Shown: positions 1 through 14,500 of the stretch, in pieces | How positions within the stretch are numbered: the first letter of the stretch is position 1 | Layout of the letters: the number at the start of each line of letters is the position of its first letter | Assembly: GCA_012295275.1 (NCBI GenBank) | Contig: CM022665.1 | Location: 38,282,933 to 38,346,932 of the forward strand | From: Chrysomallon squamiferum | Lineage: Eukaryota > Mollusca > Gastropoda > Neomphalida > Peltospiridae | Length of the DNA stretch: 64,000 nucleotides | Direction of reading: 5' to 3' | Notes under the pieces: generated by a model | Told to the model about the DNA's origin: nothing | The model's database searches: none | Seen by the model: only the letters and a program-made list of their open reading frames with translations | Made by a program: the position numbers and the translations under genes

Positions 1-532
1 TTTATTACTCTTTTTTTTTTTTTTTCAATTACCAGCATTAGTTTTATTATTCATTTAAATATTAAGTTCATTGTTCTCAGAATTTTATTTTGTTGATGTC
101 ATTGACATTGAAGTACTGGCATATTTAATTTTTTCTTGAAGGAAAAATATAATGGATTAGAATGAAACAATTTTTGTACAAGGTTATTTTTAATTGTACA
201 AGAAAGTGTTTAAATATCAAGTTACATGCAGTTAGTATGCCATGTATTCATTTATTTTACGTAGAATGAGAGAACTGTTTCATTAATAAAAAGAGCATCA
301 GTATTAGAAACACTTACCTTTTAATTCATCACAGACACCAATATATTATCAAAAGAATAATAATTTAAAACATTATTGCACATGGTTAATCATTTTGACA
401 TTGTTTCATTCAATTCTTAATAGTTTCATTTCTCAAATTTTGTTAGACTTAGAAGAGTTTAAATACTATAGATTGATTTTAATTTTTATAAATTATATTA
501 CCTAATGCCTTAATGCTTTTTTAATGTTTCAG
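1..532 (+). other. WDHD1: WDHD1 intron (5' part of gene lies outside window)
   Basis: This AT-rich stretch ends in the acceptor ttaatgtttcag just before the first readable WDHD1 exon. No coding segment matching the missing N-terminus of WDHD1 (about 30 residues that begin the first WD repeat) is visible in either strand. I take it to be the 3' part of an intron, with the promoter and first exon or exons upstream of the window. Confidence 0.6.
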
Positions 533-3500
533 ATACGTAATAACCAGTGGAGCAGATGGTGATGTTAGAATTTGGGATGGTATCGATGATGATGATGCTG
601 TTTCACATAAAATTTCAGATAGAATTTACGCCATTGCATTCAAGGTGGTTCTTTTAGATAATATATTATTTCATTACTTTCAATTTCAACTGTAAAGGGT
701 GTTTGAAATTAAACTTTCATGTCCAAAGCAGTTTCTTGTAATTGAGTTTAAGGACTAGAAAGAAGAATAATTATTTACAACAAAATAATAATCTGTTCCA
801 GGAAGTTTACAAGACAGTACAAAAATACAATTTATATATTAATTATTAGACTTTTGATAATTCACCTTACAATGGAACGAATAAAATACTTTGAAAGAAA
901 TGATTAAAATACAAAATAAAATTATATTAATAGTCCAGTATCATGTTTTTATATTTGTACTTGTAGGTTCACCTCCTCCACAAAAAAAAGAAGAAATTCA
1001 TTCTATTTTTTAAATTGAAAATAAGAAGGGTTAATGCAATTTCTGAAATGCCTACTTATTTTCACCAAATATTTAATTTTTCTAATTTATTGTTTTTAGA
1101 ATCGCAACATCTACACTGCAACTGAAGATAACACTGTACAGATTCACTCATTTCCCCATGGAGAACCATGTGGCATTGTTACTCGTTTTTCTGCTCCTGT
1201 CTCACATATGCACTTCAACAAGCCAGGTTCTGTCATGGTTGCTGGATCCAGGTAAAATTCTATTTATAGGTCTAGGCACTCCAAAAGATGCTAATTTTAG
1301 TGATTTTTTCATTTAGATTTGTTGTGTGTTTATACCCCAGTTTCAATAAAAGACATTTCAAACAAAAGGTTCATGTTTTGTCTTGAAGCATAAGAATAAC
1401 TGCTTCACAGACAAGATTCACCAGGCTGCTCTACAGCTGCAACCTGATGCTGACTTTCTCAAGTTCATCATTAGAGAGGCAAAGCAGGCTGCTGCCAAGG
1501 CTGAGCTCACACACAAGATCCTACAGCAAGGTGGACCCTGTGTGATAGCAAATGATGTTGAGGCTATTGTGGTTCAGTTTTGAAACGAACACACACCTCT
1601 GCTTAATGTCTTGAAAGAGAGCAGACCAGGTATCAAAAAATGGTATTTGGGCCAAAAAAAGATGACCTCCTGTTTTCAGGCAATGTCAAAGAATGATCAC
1701 CAAGATGTTGAAGATTAAAACGAAGATGAGCCTCCAGAAAAGTATTGTGTCTTCAACTTGAAGACAACACCCTGGAAGAGGCAGAACATTTCTACTTTGA
1801 AAAGCACATTATTATCGCCAATTTTATACTGGCCAAGCTGTCCACATCTCAGTCAAAAACTCAGCAGTTGTTAAGTTCTTGGAGGGAATATCTGCATGAG
1901 AAGATTATTGGTGCATGTGGCTGAAACATTTGAGTACTCTGCTTTCAAGTGGGACTTGAAGTGAAACCAGTGAGCAACAACTCCAGGATGTGGCAAGTGC
2001 TTGGATTCAGGATGTCACTTCTTAAAGGTGCTGAAACAGAGGTTGTAATGATGTTAGCTAACAAAATGAATTTTACTTTTCATCTGTGATTGTCAGAAAT
2101 GTGTGCTGTCATGCAGAACTTTTAATTCTGATTATTTTGGTATATAAAACTTAGTGATAGAACAAGTAGAACAGGATTTGTAATGTTTTTATACCTTTTG
2201 TTATTGATGATTTGGTGAAATTGGTGAATTTAAGCAAATTTGATATGAAATTCCTGTTTATATGCAAAGTAGTTTCCATATCAAACCTTAAAAATCAGGA
2301 TTTCCCTTATTTGCAAATTGCAAACAAATTATGTCAGAACAATTAAATATTTTAAAAACTCATAACTTCAGAACTATTGAAGTGATCCATGTATATGATC
2401 TGTACAAATGTGTAAATTCTAAAACTACTATTAATAAAAACAAATCATTTTGGAGTAATTAATTAGACTAATATTCAGCTGTTGTTTTCTCAATTAGTCC
2501 TCCTTAGTATGCCAATTCAGCTGTTCTCCACTGAGGGAGAACTGGTTTTTTTTAAATAATTTTTTGCATATGAATTGAAGGTGCCAGTTATTAAAAATGA
2601 CTTTATAAACAAATTTAAGAAGGAATGTTTAGCATAATGTCTATTACTGTACATTTTCAAACCCTCCAAAATTTGAGTAAAATATATGGTTTCATTTAAA
2701 ACTTCCCCCAAAATCCCTGTGATCTTGGTTTTATATAAACTTGCTTCTATTTTCATTATTCTTCTTTTAAAACAAAAAATTTGTCCATTCCAGTGATTTC
2801 AAATTGAAAATTGTGGTGGTTGAAACAAATATACAGAAAGGTTGCTATGGACATGAAGCCCCAATTTTAAGTGTGGCAATGGATCCTAAAGAGAAATATT
2901 TTGTAAGTTTTATGTTTTAAAACTTTTTTCAGTTTTTCTTATCAATATTATTTTCAAAAACAGCTTTTGATATTAGTCTCTAACATTAGATATCATTTTC
3001 AAACCATTGAATTTCAGGAATTTTAAGCCATGATTATGAAAATATTAGGTACATATTCTGTTTCTTATGCTTTTACATTGATACTGTTTTTTTTATTTTT
3101 CCCTTTACCCAGTTTTGTAGCACATTGCATTCTTATTTTCCAGTATTAAAGAATTGTAAATATAAAGGTAAATTTCAAAGATTAGTTTTATTTTCAGGTT
3201 TCTTCTAGTTGTGATGGCAGTGTTAAAGTGTGGAACATGAAAGAACAAAAATGTGAGAAAACCTGGTTCTTGTTACCCAAGTGTAATGATGTCAGGTATA
3301 TGCATTTTTTACAGTATTAGTAATACAGTATCATTTTACAAAATGTATGAATGTTTTAATACTTTTAATAATAATAGTTTTTCTAGTTTTATTTTTGATT
3401 GGTATATCTGTAAATGATCCAAAGACTATTTATTACATGACATCAATTAAATAAAAAATTGTGTATGGAAGCAGAAAATACTAATAATTAAAATTTACTA

Positions 3501-5539
3501 TAAATATATGTTTTTATGCAGCATTTTAGTTTATTCATGGATAAGATCCTTTTGCCACACTGTCAACTAGTAAAAGGTTCATTTTCAATTTATTAATAGT
3601 TCTTTTTAATCCACTTTTTAATAAACTTTAAGTCAAATTTTTTATTAATTTTTGTACTTCAATCAGATTTTGTTCTTATCTTTTTTCTGTGTTGGAAACA
3701 ATTAATTTTATAATCATATTAAAGTTTTTAAAATTGTTTACTTTAGTTCATCCAAGACACTGTGTCGAGTCTGTTGGTCACGTGAAGGAAAGGCAAGTTA
3801 AATATTTCTTGGATAATAACTTTTATAAATATGTTTTCCATTTCTTTGAAAATAAACTACAGTAAAGAAAAAAGAAAGTAGTTCTAGAGAGAAAAAAAAT
3901 TAACATTATTTTTTCTGTTTATCTTTTTTTTAAACAGCAAAGCACATATGTGTGTGAGTATGTTTGTGTATTAATATAACTGTTGATAAACAACTACAAA
4001 TATGAGACATGACATGTGTTTACATTTCAGTTTTACTTTATTGTGTTTTGTAAAATAGCTCTGTTTCTAATGTTTAGCACTGCCTTTTTTTCAGTATCTC
4101 TTTGTTCCTGTTTTAAAAGAAATTCATGTTTACATGAGAAATTCATGGGATAAACTAACAACATTTAGTGACAGGAAGATCAGTGATGTAAGTTTTCGTA
4201 TCACATATTTCAGATTAAACAATTAAAAATTACAACTCAAACTGGTAGGATTATGTTGAAAATATATTTGAATTGTAATTTAGGTATCTTAATTTCCATA
4301 CAGCAAAGTAAATAATAAATATAGCTAGTGAAACATTTTATGTTTTTATATAACAAGCACTGGTATGTTACAGATTATGTAATCTTTCTTGAGGTCTGTG
4401 CTATTTTTAAATAAAATATTATTTTAGAACAATATGATAACAAGGACTAAATTTCAGAAGTGTATAAAATATATTTATATTAATGTAGACTTCAGTTACA
4501 GTGATTTATCACCTAACACTATTTATGCTGTACATAGATTATTTATAATTGTTGAAGAACTTTTTAAAACATCATTGAAATATTTTATATTTAGATCATT
4601 TATGTGATGAGCTTGTCTCCTGATGGTGTACGTCTAGGTCTTGGTTGTTTAGATGGGACTCTCTGTATTTTTGATGTGGAACAGCAAAAAGTACTTACAC
4701 AGTAAGAGAATTATGTCATATTGACTAATTCCAAAACAGACAAGTCTTAATGTGTCATCTTCTGATTAATGTTTTAGAACTTTTAAAAAAGGGATAATTT
4801 AAAAATCAATCTCCTTATTTAACTATTGTGCTACACGTTGTTAACACTTGTTTTTTTTTGTGCTTTTTTTTAGGTATAACCATCGGAACAAGTTAACAAT
4901 TACAGCACTGGCTTGGAATCCAACTAAAATCAATGAATTGGCTTTCTGTGATAATCATGTATTTACTTGTTAAAACACATTCGTTTTTTAGAAATAAGTT
5001 TTATAATTATACCAGATTTAATTTTACTTTTTTTTTTAATAAAGATGGGTCATTTACATATTTAATGTATTTAGTTTTATTTTATCAAGAAATAGACTGA
5101 ATGAATGTTAAATATATTGCAACTGTTTTTCTGACAATGATTTATTAAGAATAAGGAAATAGATAATAGAAACTAATTTTAAATACATAAACTAAAATGT
5201 TATGTGTTCTATAGCTTGATAAAATTATAAATCAGTTCTTAAAACAAATATAACAATTTTTGTATCTACTTCATTAATGTTTTTCTTTTAATGAATTTAA
5301 AACCATTCTGTTCAGCAGAATTATTTATTTTTAAACCAATAGTAATAACAATATATTATGAATAGTGAAACTTGAAAAAAACTATATATAATTAATAATT
5401 TATAAATATGTAATGTTAACTTCACAGAGAAATATTTCCAAAATGCATAGGGAGAAAGACATTTTTTTAAATTTTGGGACTATTTCAGGGTCAACTTGGT
5501 GTTGTATTTGATACTCCAGTGCGAAATCCCTCTGACCAG
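533..5539 (+). CDS. WDHD1: WDHD1 N-terminal WD40 propeller exons (exons 1-9 in window)
   Basis: These nine exons encode most of a seven-bladed WD40 propeller. Visible repeat signatures include GADGDVRIWDG in the first exon, SSCDGSVKVWNM at 3198-3295 and LGCLDGTLCIFDVE at 4595-4701. The order and spacing follow human WDHD1 closely: the segment YTATEDNTVQIHSFPHGEP matches the human blade-two stretch, and YLFVPV at the start of exon 4095-4187 aligns to LLAIPV. In the family the propeller takes part in protein and chromatin contacts. The beginning of blade one is missing because it lies upstream of base 1. Confidence 0.92.
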
Positions 5540-8467
5540 GTAAGTTATATATATTTTTTTTATTTATATAAAGATGATGTTTCTGAAAAAAAAGTTTCCA
5601 CCTTTCCTTCTAACACATTATAAAATTAACACATTTTACAGTATGTGTTTATTAACACCTGAACTTTGAAAATTAAAGGAGAGAAACTTAAAAATTGGAC
5701 AAAGTATCTTCTATTCACTGATTCATTGTTACAACTCAAAATGCTATCTGGCATTCAGTAAAAACGTGAAACAATGTAGACATGTCTGGGTTTTTTTTCT
5801 TCTGTTTGACTACTCAATTTTATTATTATCAACTATTTACTAATTCTGTCTTGGTTTACCAACACCCAGTAGCTTTTAGGATTTGACTACAATATAAAAC
5901 AACAAATTTTGTGTAAACATGAAGATGATGATGGTTTTTTTCTAGGATGTTATTCGAACAACATCTACTGAATCCACAGAGTTTGAAGATGATGATGATG
6001 ATCTTCTGCTGGAAGCTGGTAGTCAAGGAAACATAGAGAGTATTAAAGATGAAGTTGTGGCAGAAGCTGCTGCTGCTGCCACTTCTTTTAGATCTGAGGA
6101 TGAGGATGACAATGATAATCAGGGTACAAATAAATATTTTATTTAATAAGTTTAAAAAAACAGTTTTTAACTTAATTTCTTTTCTTTTAATCTTCTTATA
6201 AATAAAAATTAACTACTGCCATTGCATTGATATTCTTACTGCTTACCAAGAATACATCTTTTCTGCACTATAATTTAGAAAAATAACAACATACTATGGC
6301 CTTTGAAAAAGCCAGTTGGGGTAATGGGATTTAGTCCTATAGGTGCAACAGATCTTTGTAGACAGATCTTTGTTCTAATTACTAATTTTAAAAAATATTT
6401 TAAAAGCAATTTGAAATTCTTTTAATCTACTAATTTTTTTCACAGATGTTCCAAAAGGACAAAGAGATGAAGACGATAATAAAATCAGAGAAGAAAATAG
6501 AAAATATCGACCTGTCATCTTTCAAAAAGACTACAAACCACCACTATTACAGAAAGCATTTCAACCAGGCTCAACTCCAGAACACTTGCTGAACAGATTC
6601 ATGGTATGAACATACTAAATTGAAGAAAATAAATTTCAAGTTGTTCACATGTAAACATTTTGAGATACAATTTCCAGCCTATTTTATTGTTAATGTTATG
6701 TCTCAGTTAAGCATTAAAATACAAGTCCTTTGAAATAAAATTTAAAATTATACTAAAATATCAGACATTGCACAAGCAGATGTGAGACGTTTTTATTTTA
6801 CCATTTAATAAAGACATCTACATACTGATCATTTCTTATTATAATTTTAATTTTAAAAATCTAACAACAACAAAAAAATCTATTATTATGTTTAAATTTA
6901 ATATATCTATTTATAGATTTACAAAATCCAATAGTATTAAAAGAAATCTAAAGCCTGTAATTTAAATGTATTATCAAGATACTGAAATGGCAGATATGTT
7001 CTTAGTGTTCGAATAATGAAATGGAACATAATATAAAGAGCACTGTTTCAGAAATGGAACTCTGTTGGCATCATTAGGCAGTACAGTGGTGAAGACGAGA
7101 ACTCGATTGATATTGAATTCCATGACTCGTCTACACACCATTCAATGCATATTAGCAACACTATGGATTATACAATGGCTGACTTGTCTAATGAAGCTGT
7201 TGTATTTGCCTGTGCTGGGGATGATGATTCACCAAGGTGTGTGTCTTTCGGTTTTTTGTTTTTGGACTTTATTTTGGATAGTAAATTGTAATCTGAAAAG
7301 TACTTGGTGAATTTAAATGGTTAACTAATGTTGTTGCAGCTAAAAGTGGTAAAAATTTTTATTGTAACAGTAGGGTCAGTCTGAGTTGGAATACTGAAGA
7401 TATTGCTGTTATTTATAATCAGCTTTCAAATTTTATAGCTTAACAGAATAAATATATTAACTCTCACCAGCAAATTTTTAATTTTTAATATTTTATTCTG
7501 ATTTATGTTATTTTCCAGTAAATTAACCTGCATGCATTTTGGATCCTGGGATTATTCAAAGGAATGGACCATTAACATGCCTGATTCTGAAGATATTGTG
7601 GTAAGTATACTGGAATATATTGGTTAGATAAGTCATATCTTGTATCTTAGATTCCATATAATTATATACAAGCATACAGGCACACGCTCACGCACACAGA
7701 CACACATTATCTCAAATTATGTTCTGAAAATCATTTATAAGTTTAATTGTGTTAGATAAGTTTTCAGTATTTTTGGAAAAAAAAAAGGAATGATGTTCCA
7801 CCTGCATCAGTTTAAAATGTGACAATAAATTTTGTTATTAGCCAGTGCTCGTTTCAGAACTTGTATCAAACTTTAAAAATAAATTAATATACTAAAATAA
7901 TTTTTCTAATCTGGAATTAAAATGTGAATATTCAGGCTGTTACTATTGGTGAAGGCTGGATTGCTGTGGCAACAGATTTTAGAAACATCAGACTGTTCAC
8001 TGTTGGTGGAATTCAGCTAGAGATATTTTCCATACCTGGACCTGTGGTGTGTTTGGCAGGTGGAGGCAAACAACTCATAATTGTTTTTCACAAGGGTTTG
8101 GGTAAGATATCTGTTATCAATAAAATAAAAACATGTGAAAATCTGAAAGAAAGTTTGCTGTTTACTCTGATGCTTACAGTTTTAATATGTACAATTCCGA
8201 TGTTAAACCAACAGAAAATTTTAAAATTTAATTTAATTTTATTTTATTTTATTTCAGACTAATTTTTGTGAGTGTGCATTTTTATGTCAAAGAATGTTGT
8301 ACATTACTTTGTGTCTGGTAAAAGAGATGGAAAATTATGCTGTTTAATTTTTATCAAGCAAAAACATCTTTTAAAATCATAGTAATATTCATAGATAATA
8401 CTGGTGCTAACTAACCAGATTTTCTACCATTTTTAAACATTATTTTACAGATGTTCATGTTGATATA

Positions 8468-8501
<34 letters not shown>

Positions 8502-11500
8502 GCTTTTCCTTAGGAAGTTGTTAATTATTAACTTTCTATTATAATTATTTTGTTTTTCTAAAAGCTATTCCTGGTGATCAGTGCCTTGGTATCACTCTAA
8601 TTAAAGTGTTTGGAAGGCCAAAAATGTTGATACATGAACAACACCTTCCGCTGAGTCCTTCAGCTACACTTTGCTGGATTGGGTTAGTTTTGACAAAGAT
8701 ATTTTATGATTTTAAAAGATAATCCTAAATTGTTTTTAAAAAAATAATTGTGTTCAGTTTTCTGTATTTTAACTTAAAAGGTATCATATTAATTGGGTAA
8801 AATGTCAGAGAAAATTGAAAATGAGGAAAAAAAAACCACCAGCTTCTTGTAATTTTACTAATACTAATTTTACGAAAGATCAATGCTTTTGCTTGAATTT
8901 AGATTTTGACAATTTAGTTCAGTGTTTATTTCCAAAATTCAGTTGCTGTTCTGATTCTGAGCATGCAGTCATTCTTTCATTTCTACAGTTATATAAATAT
9001 TTTTTGAACTTTTAGATTTTCTACAGAAGGGACTCCTTTCTACATGGATTGTTCTGGGATAGTAAGAATGTGGAATCGAGGTTTTGGAGGTACCTGGGTC
9101 CAGGTTGCGAACACAAGAGATCATGTAAGTAGTAACATACACAAGAAATTAACAGATCTAGCATTTGTTTTTAAGAGAAAAAACTTGTTCTTCATGAAAC
9201 TGTTATAACTATGCAGATATACCATTGATATAGACTGATAAAATATAGAAGTCTAAGGCATGGTGTGTTTATATTGGAGTGAATCTTTCATGCTTGAATT
9301 GTTAGAATTATGACATACTTGGGTTTTGCAACCAGCATAGAACTTTGACTGAATGTGCAGTTCTAACAAAAACAAGAGTATTTAAACAAATTAAAATAAA
9401 ATTTATCTTTACCTTCATTGCACTTTACAGAATTAAATTATTATGTATCTTGAGAATCATACTTTTTGGTTTGTGATCAAGTTATTTAAAGAAACAAACA
9501 AAAAAACAACAAAAACAACCCCCAAAACTGATTATTAATTTAGAAGTTGTATAAATAGAATACCAGAATGATAAACTGTAGAAAATTATTTTCAGTAGGG
9601 AATCTATAATTTACAAATAGAAATATTAAAACAAATATTTAATAATTCTATTTATTTTCTGTTTTAATTTGCAGGCAAAAGGTAAATCTGATCATTACTG
9701 GATAGTTGCAATACATGAAGATCCTCAGCAGCTTAGGTTTGTAATTTGATAAAATTCAATAATTTACTTCATGCAAACACTAAATGACTTGAGTTCCTTG
9801 ATACATTTTACTTGTAAACTCCATTTCACATAAATGGTTTGATATCCTGAAGATATTTTAATTACCAGATCAGTCCATCCTTTCAAACATTTTCATGGTG
9901 AATAAAGCATTTATTTATCAAATCCTTTGATATCTGTTTCCACTTAATGCATATAAAAACATCCCTTTCAGCAGCAAATTAGAGTAGTGCTTATTTTGCC
10001 TTAATAAGACTCTGCAAATTACAGTATCCATTAGATGCATATAAAAACATATCTAGCAGTAGAATAGTAATTTTTATGTAACTAGGATTTATGCAAAATG
10101 GCATTTTTTAATATATTAATTTTTTTTTTTAATATAGATGCATTCCATGCAAAGGATCAAGATTTCCCCCAACATTGCCTCGACCTGCTGTGGCCATGTT
10201 GCCTTTCCATATTCCTCTCTGTGAGCCTGTGATGGAGAAATCAGTATATGAGGTATAAATTAATGTAGTTAGCCATCGTTATATGAGTTTTATCATGTAA
10301 ATGTTACATTTTTTTTTTTTTTGGATTGCAGAAATGATTATATGAAGAATGAAATTACTCTATAAATAAAGTAAATTGACCTTATAAAAGCAAATGTGAT
10401 AATCAGTTTTAAAATAGTTTAAATTGATTTGTTATTATTTACCAGCATCGTTTGTTAAATTCCTATGAAAATTTATTATCATTATTGTTGATGCTCTTCA
10501 TTTTGAATACTGTTACAAAATGATACAATGAAAAATAACTAAAAAGTAATAAATTAGATGATGACTTAGGAACTGAAATAGGATTATTTTAAAATGTACT
10601 AACAATAATATTTTTATTTTTTGCAACAGGAAACACTTTTCAGAACCAGATTGTTTGCTAATCATTATTTTTTCCTGAGGACTGAGGGAATTCCTGTGGA
10701 TGACTCTGAAACCAGAAGTATAATTCAGGAAACATTAATGAAACTTTTTGCAGTATGTTTGTGTTCAATTTATTTACTGTTGTGATTTTTATATTTTAAA
10801 TATTGTTTGATAATTTAAAAAGTAATTTCACATTTATCAGATTGCTGAAAAAAGGTGGGTTTTTGGGGTTTTTTTTTTGAGGTGTTGCAATTATTGAATA
10901 CTTGGTTAATCAACATAGCAAACAAATGCTTTATTCTCTAGAATAGCTCCTGTCTATTTCCGAAATCTTTTCTACATGAGAACAAGCTTAAACACAGCTT
11001 TTATAAAATTCTTTAGATTTTGATGAAAAAAGGTTTTGAAGTTCTAACTCCAGTAGTTGCTTGTTGTGCAGTTTTCTGTTGATCATGATGTTGTCCAAGA
11101 ACAAGAAAAGATGATAATTTGTTGGTAGCCTGCCAGGAGAGTATAGTGGATGTGTCATCCTAGGATACCAAACTCAAGTTACACAGGACAAGTAACATAC
11201 AGTTGATCAGTGTCCTGAAAGAAGATGACACCTTTGTGATGAACTATTGCAGGATGCTTCTGCTTATTTAGTGTTCACTTTTTGCTGCTGTGAACATCAG
11301 AATTTGATCGCAGTCTGGTAGTGAATGATCTACGGAGTTTCTGTGATACCAACTATGTTTATTAACTGTTGCCATACATATGGTTAAAGTTAACAAAAAA
11401 GAAAATATTTCTGAAAACTGCATACCTTATAATTTATATTTTTGTGCATTTTTTTCCATTAGCATCTTTTGGATCATTTCAGACACTTTTGTACAAAACC

Positions 11501-14500
11501 ATGTCATTTAATAAAGCCAGTATTGCAGCATTGGCTAGTATGGCGAACTTGAAATTTTAGGATTATTTTGTTAGACTCTACATGCATCTTCCTACATTCA
11601 AAAAGTTAAAACATAAAGTGCTGATTGGTATGTTCATATATTCCTGGAATTTCAACAGGCTTGTATAAATCAATTTTCTCTTCATTATGAACTATATTTC
11701 TTGAGAAAACTGAACATTTTTTTTTTCTCTTAAAACAAACATTTTCACTATACAAGTGAAACTTCTGATGCTTCTAAAATATTTAGAAAATATATTGGTG
11801 AAAAAAAAAGTTCAAATTCCTTTCTCTATTTATAATTTTCTTAATTTCAATAATTATTTCTTTTCAGTTGTCAGCACGTTCAGATTTTGAATACCGTGCT
11901 CTTGAAGTGTGCGAAATGATGGGAGATGATCAAACACTACAGCTGGCTATTCGATATGCCAGTCGACTCAAACATCTATTGCTGGCTCAACGTATCAGTG
12001 ACTTGGTAAAGAAACAGATGCATCAGCACGAAGAGTTCAGAGATCACTACAACAGATGGTATGTATTTGTCATCTTATTCTGCTTTAAATAAAACCGATC
12101 TTTTTCCCAAATACACATTCCATGAAAATAGGTTAGAGATCACATGGTAGCATTTAAGGTCATATTTTGCCTTAATATCCCATGAAAATTGATTAGCGAT
12201 ATGATAGCAATATTTAATCTGATTCTGCTTGATATAATACAGATTTTATTCAAATATACATCTCCCATGAAAATAGGTGAGAGATCAGATGGTACAAATT
12301 TGTTATCTTATTCTGTTGCTTAATACAACAAACCAGATATTTTCACAATTAAAATATCCCTCATATAGTACTTAGATTTTATTTCTGAATTATTCAGAAT
12401 AATGCTAATATATAGCATTTTCATTTTAGTTGTTTTACACTGATATCATATACTTTAATTTAGAACAAACAAAATGGTTATATCTTTAAAAAAATTATTT
12501 TAATTCTTTTTTTGCTAGCTAGAATCAGTCATGTAATAGGCACATATATATATCTATATGTTCATTTTTTGTTGTTTTGTTGGAATACATCAATTGTTAT
12601 ATGTTTTTTAAGAAAGCAACTTTATTTTCTTTTTTGTGATTTTAGTCAGAGTAACATTCACACAGACCAGACAGACACTGGGGAGTATTGTGATGCGGAG
12701 AACAAAGCTTATCAAATCAATGAAATGAAAGAAAAAGAAGATAAAGAAGAACAACAAGAACAACAAGAACAAGAACAACAAGAAGAAGAAACGGAACAAA
12801 AAATTACAGGTTTGTGGAGGAGTAGCTAAAAAGGATTTCTTACTTTTGCATTAAAGTGACATTTTTGGTTTCTGATATCTTCTGAAACACACCCTTAATT
12901 CAAAGTATTTATGCTATAGGTACTAGATGGGCATTTCTATTTATATCTAGACTTTTGTAAAGTTTGGCAACCAGTTACATTGACATTTTTTCTGATACTT
13001 TCTCTGCCATTCAAAGTGTTCAGGTTATAGATCTCTGGACACACATTTCTGTTTATTTCTAGGTGTTGCATCAATGTTGTAAACCAATGAATGGAATTTC
13101 AGAATTTTAAATTTTATTTTACATTTTGCAGTGAAGTCATTATTTTTATATTGTGGGTGAATACTTTAAATGTGGTAGTCCTTTAAAATAAATTATTGTT
13201 GCTATTCAGAATAAATACCAGTAGGATATTATTATTTGTATCGATCTGGTACTCTACGTTAACGTTTTTATTTTCTATTCCTTTGAAAACATTACTAATA
13301 ATCAATACATTGACATTTAGAAAGTAATTGCAGAAATTTCTTTTCTTTTCTTATTTATTTCAAATTTCAGAAATATTTTCATATTTCGTTGGTTCAAAAC
13401 ATTGTTTTTACAAATATGTTCTTTTTACTTTTTTTAAATTACAGAAAAAAAACTTTTCTTAATTTTTAAGTTAGGAAAAAAATTCAATCTTTTTGCCTTT
13501 TTTCTTTTCAAATTACAGAATAGAGATACAGATCACATGACTTTTGTTTGACTTCACTGTGTGATGAAGACACATTTTAGTGTCATTTTAAATGAAACTG
13601 AAGAACTTTTTGCAAGAACTTTTTAATCTTGAAAGGACTGTTGTATTTAATAATATTAACATTGAATGTTTGAAGTCATAACAATAATTTGTTTTGTTAC
13701 ATTCGTTGATCAAATGTATATTGTTTTGAATACTGTAGTGATTCCTTTACATGTTTATTTATTTATTTATTTAATTAATAATGTTATTTAAAAATAATAA
13801 ATTACTTTTCAGATTTTGTTACAGTTTGTTATAATCTTTTTTCTTTAATTTTTTTCAAAAAAAAAAAAAATAAAAACTTTTGTTTTTTTGTTTGATATTG
13901 TGAGGTATATTTGGCTCATCTTTCCAACAGTTACCCCATCAGATATCTGTCATTAATAATTGCATAAACAATGACCATTTAAACATTTTACAAATATATT
14001 TGATTTTATATAATTCTGTGGGAAAAAAAGAGTATAATTGTAATACCTCACAACATTAAAACAACACAAAAAACCCCAGAAACAAATAAAAACAGATAAA
14101 AAATAGTAAAATGTTGCAATAAATCATAAAATAATAATAAACTTATTACCTTATTAACATTCTGGTGGTATTTTCTCTATCTCATTCTTTTTTTCTTTTT
14201 CTTTTTTATCTTTTTATCTGTTTAGATCCTGTATTTATTTAGTTAATAGTTAATGCATTTTTGATATGTATACTTCTAAACCAGAAATTGTTCATTTCAC
14301 TAACATTTATGAAGGCAACATAATATTTTTCATTTCATAAGCTGTTCATGATTTGCAGTTGATTTTTATTATAAATCTTATTGAAATGTTTTAGCTGACA
14401 GATAATTAAGTAAATCTCATATGTTTTTGTTCCTTGGTTGTGTTTTTTAACTAAATAATGAATGTTTTATGAGATATTTCTTATTCTATTAGTTAGTAAA

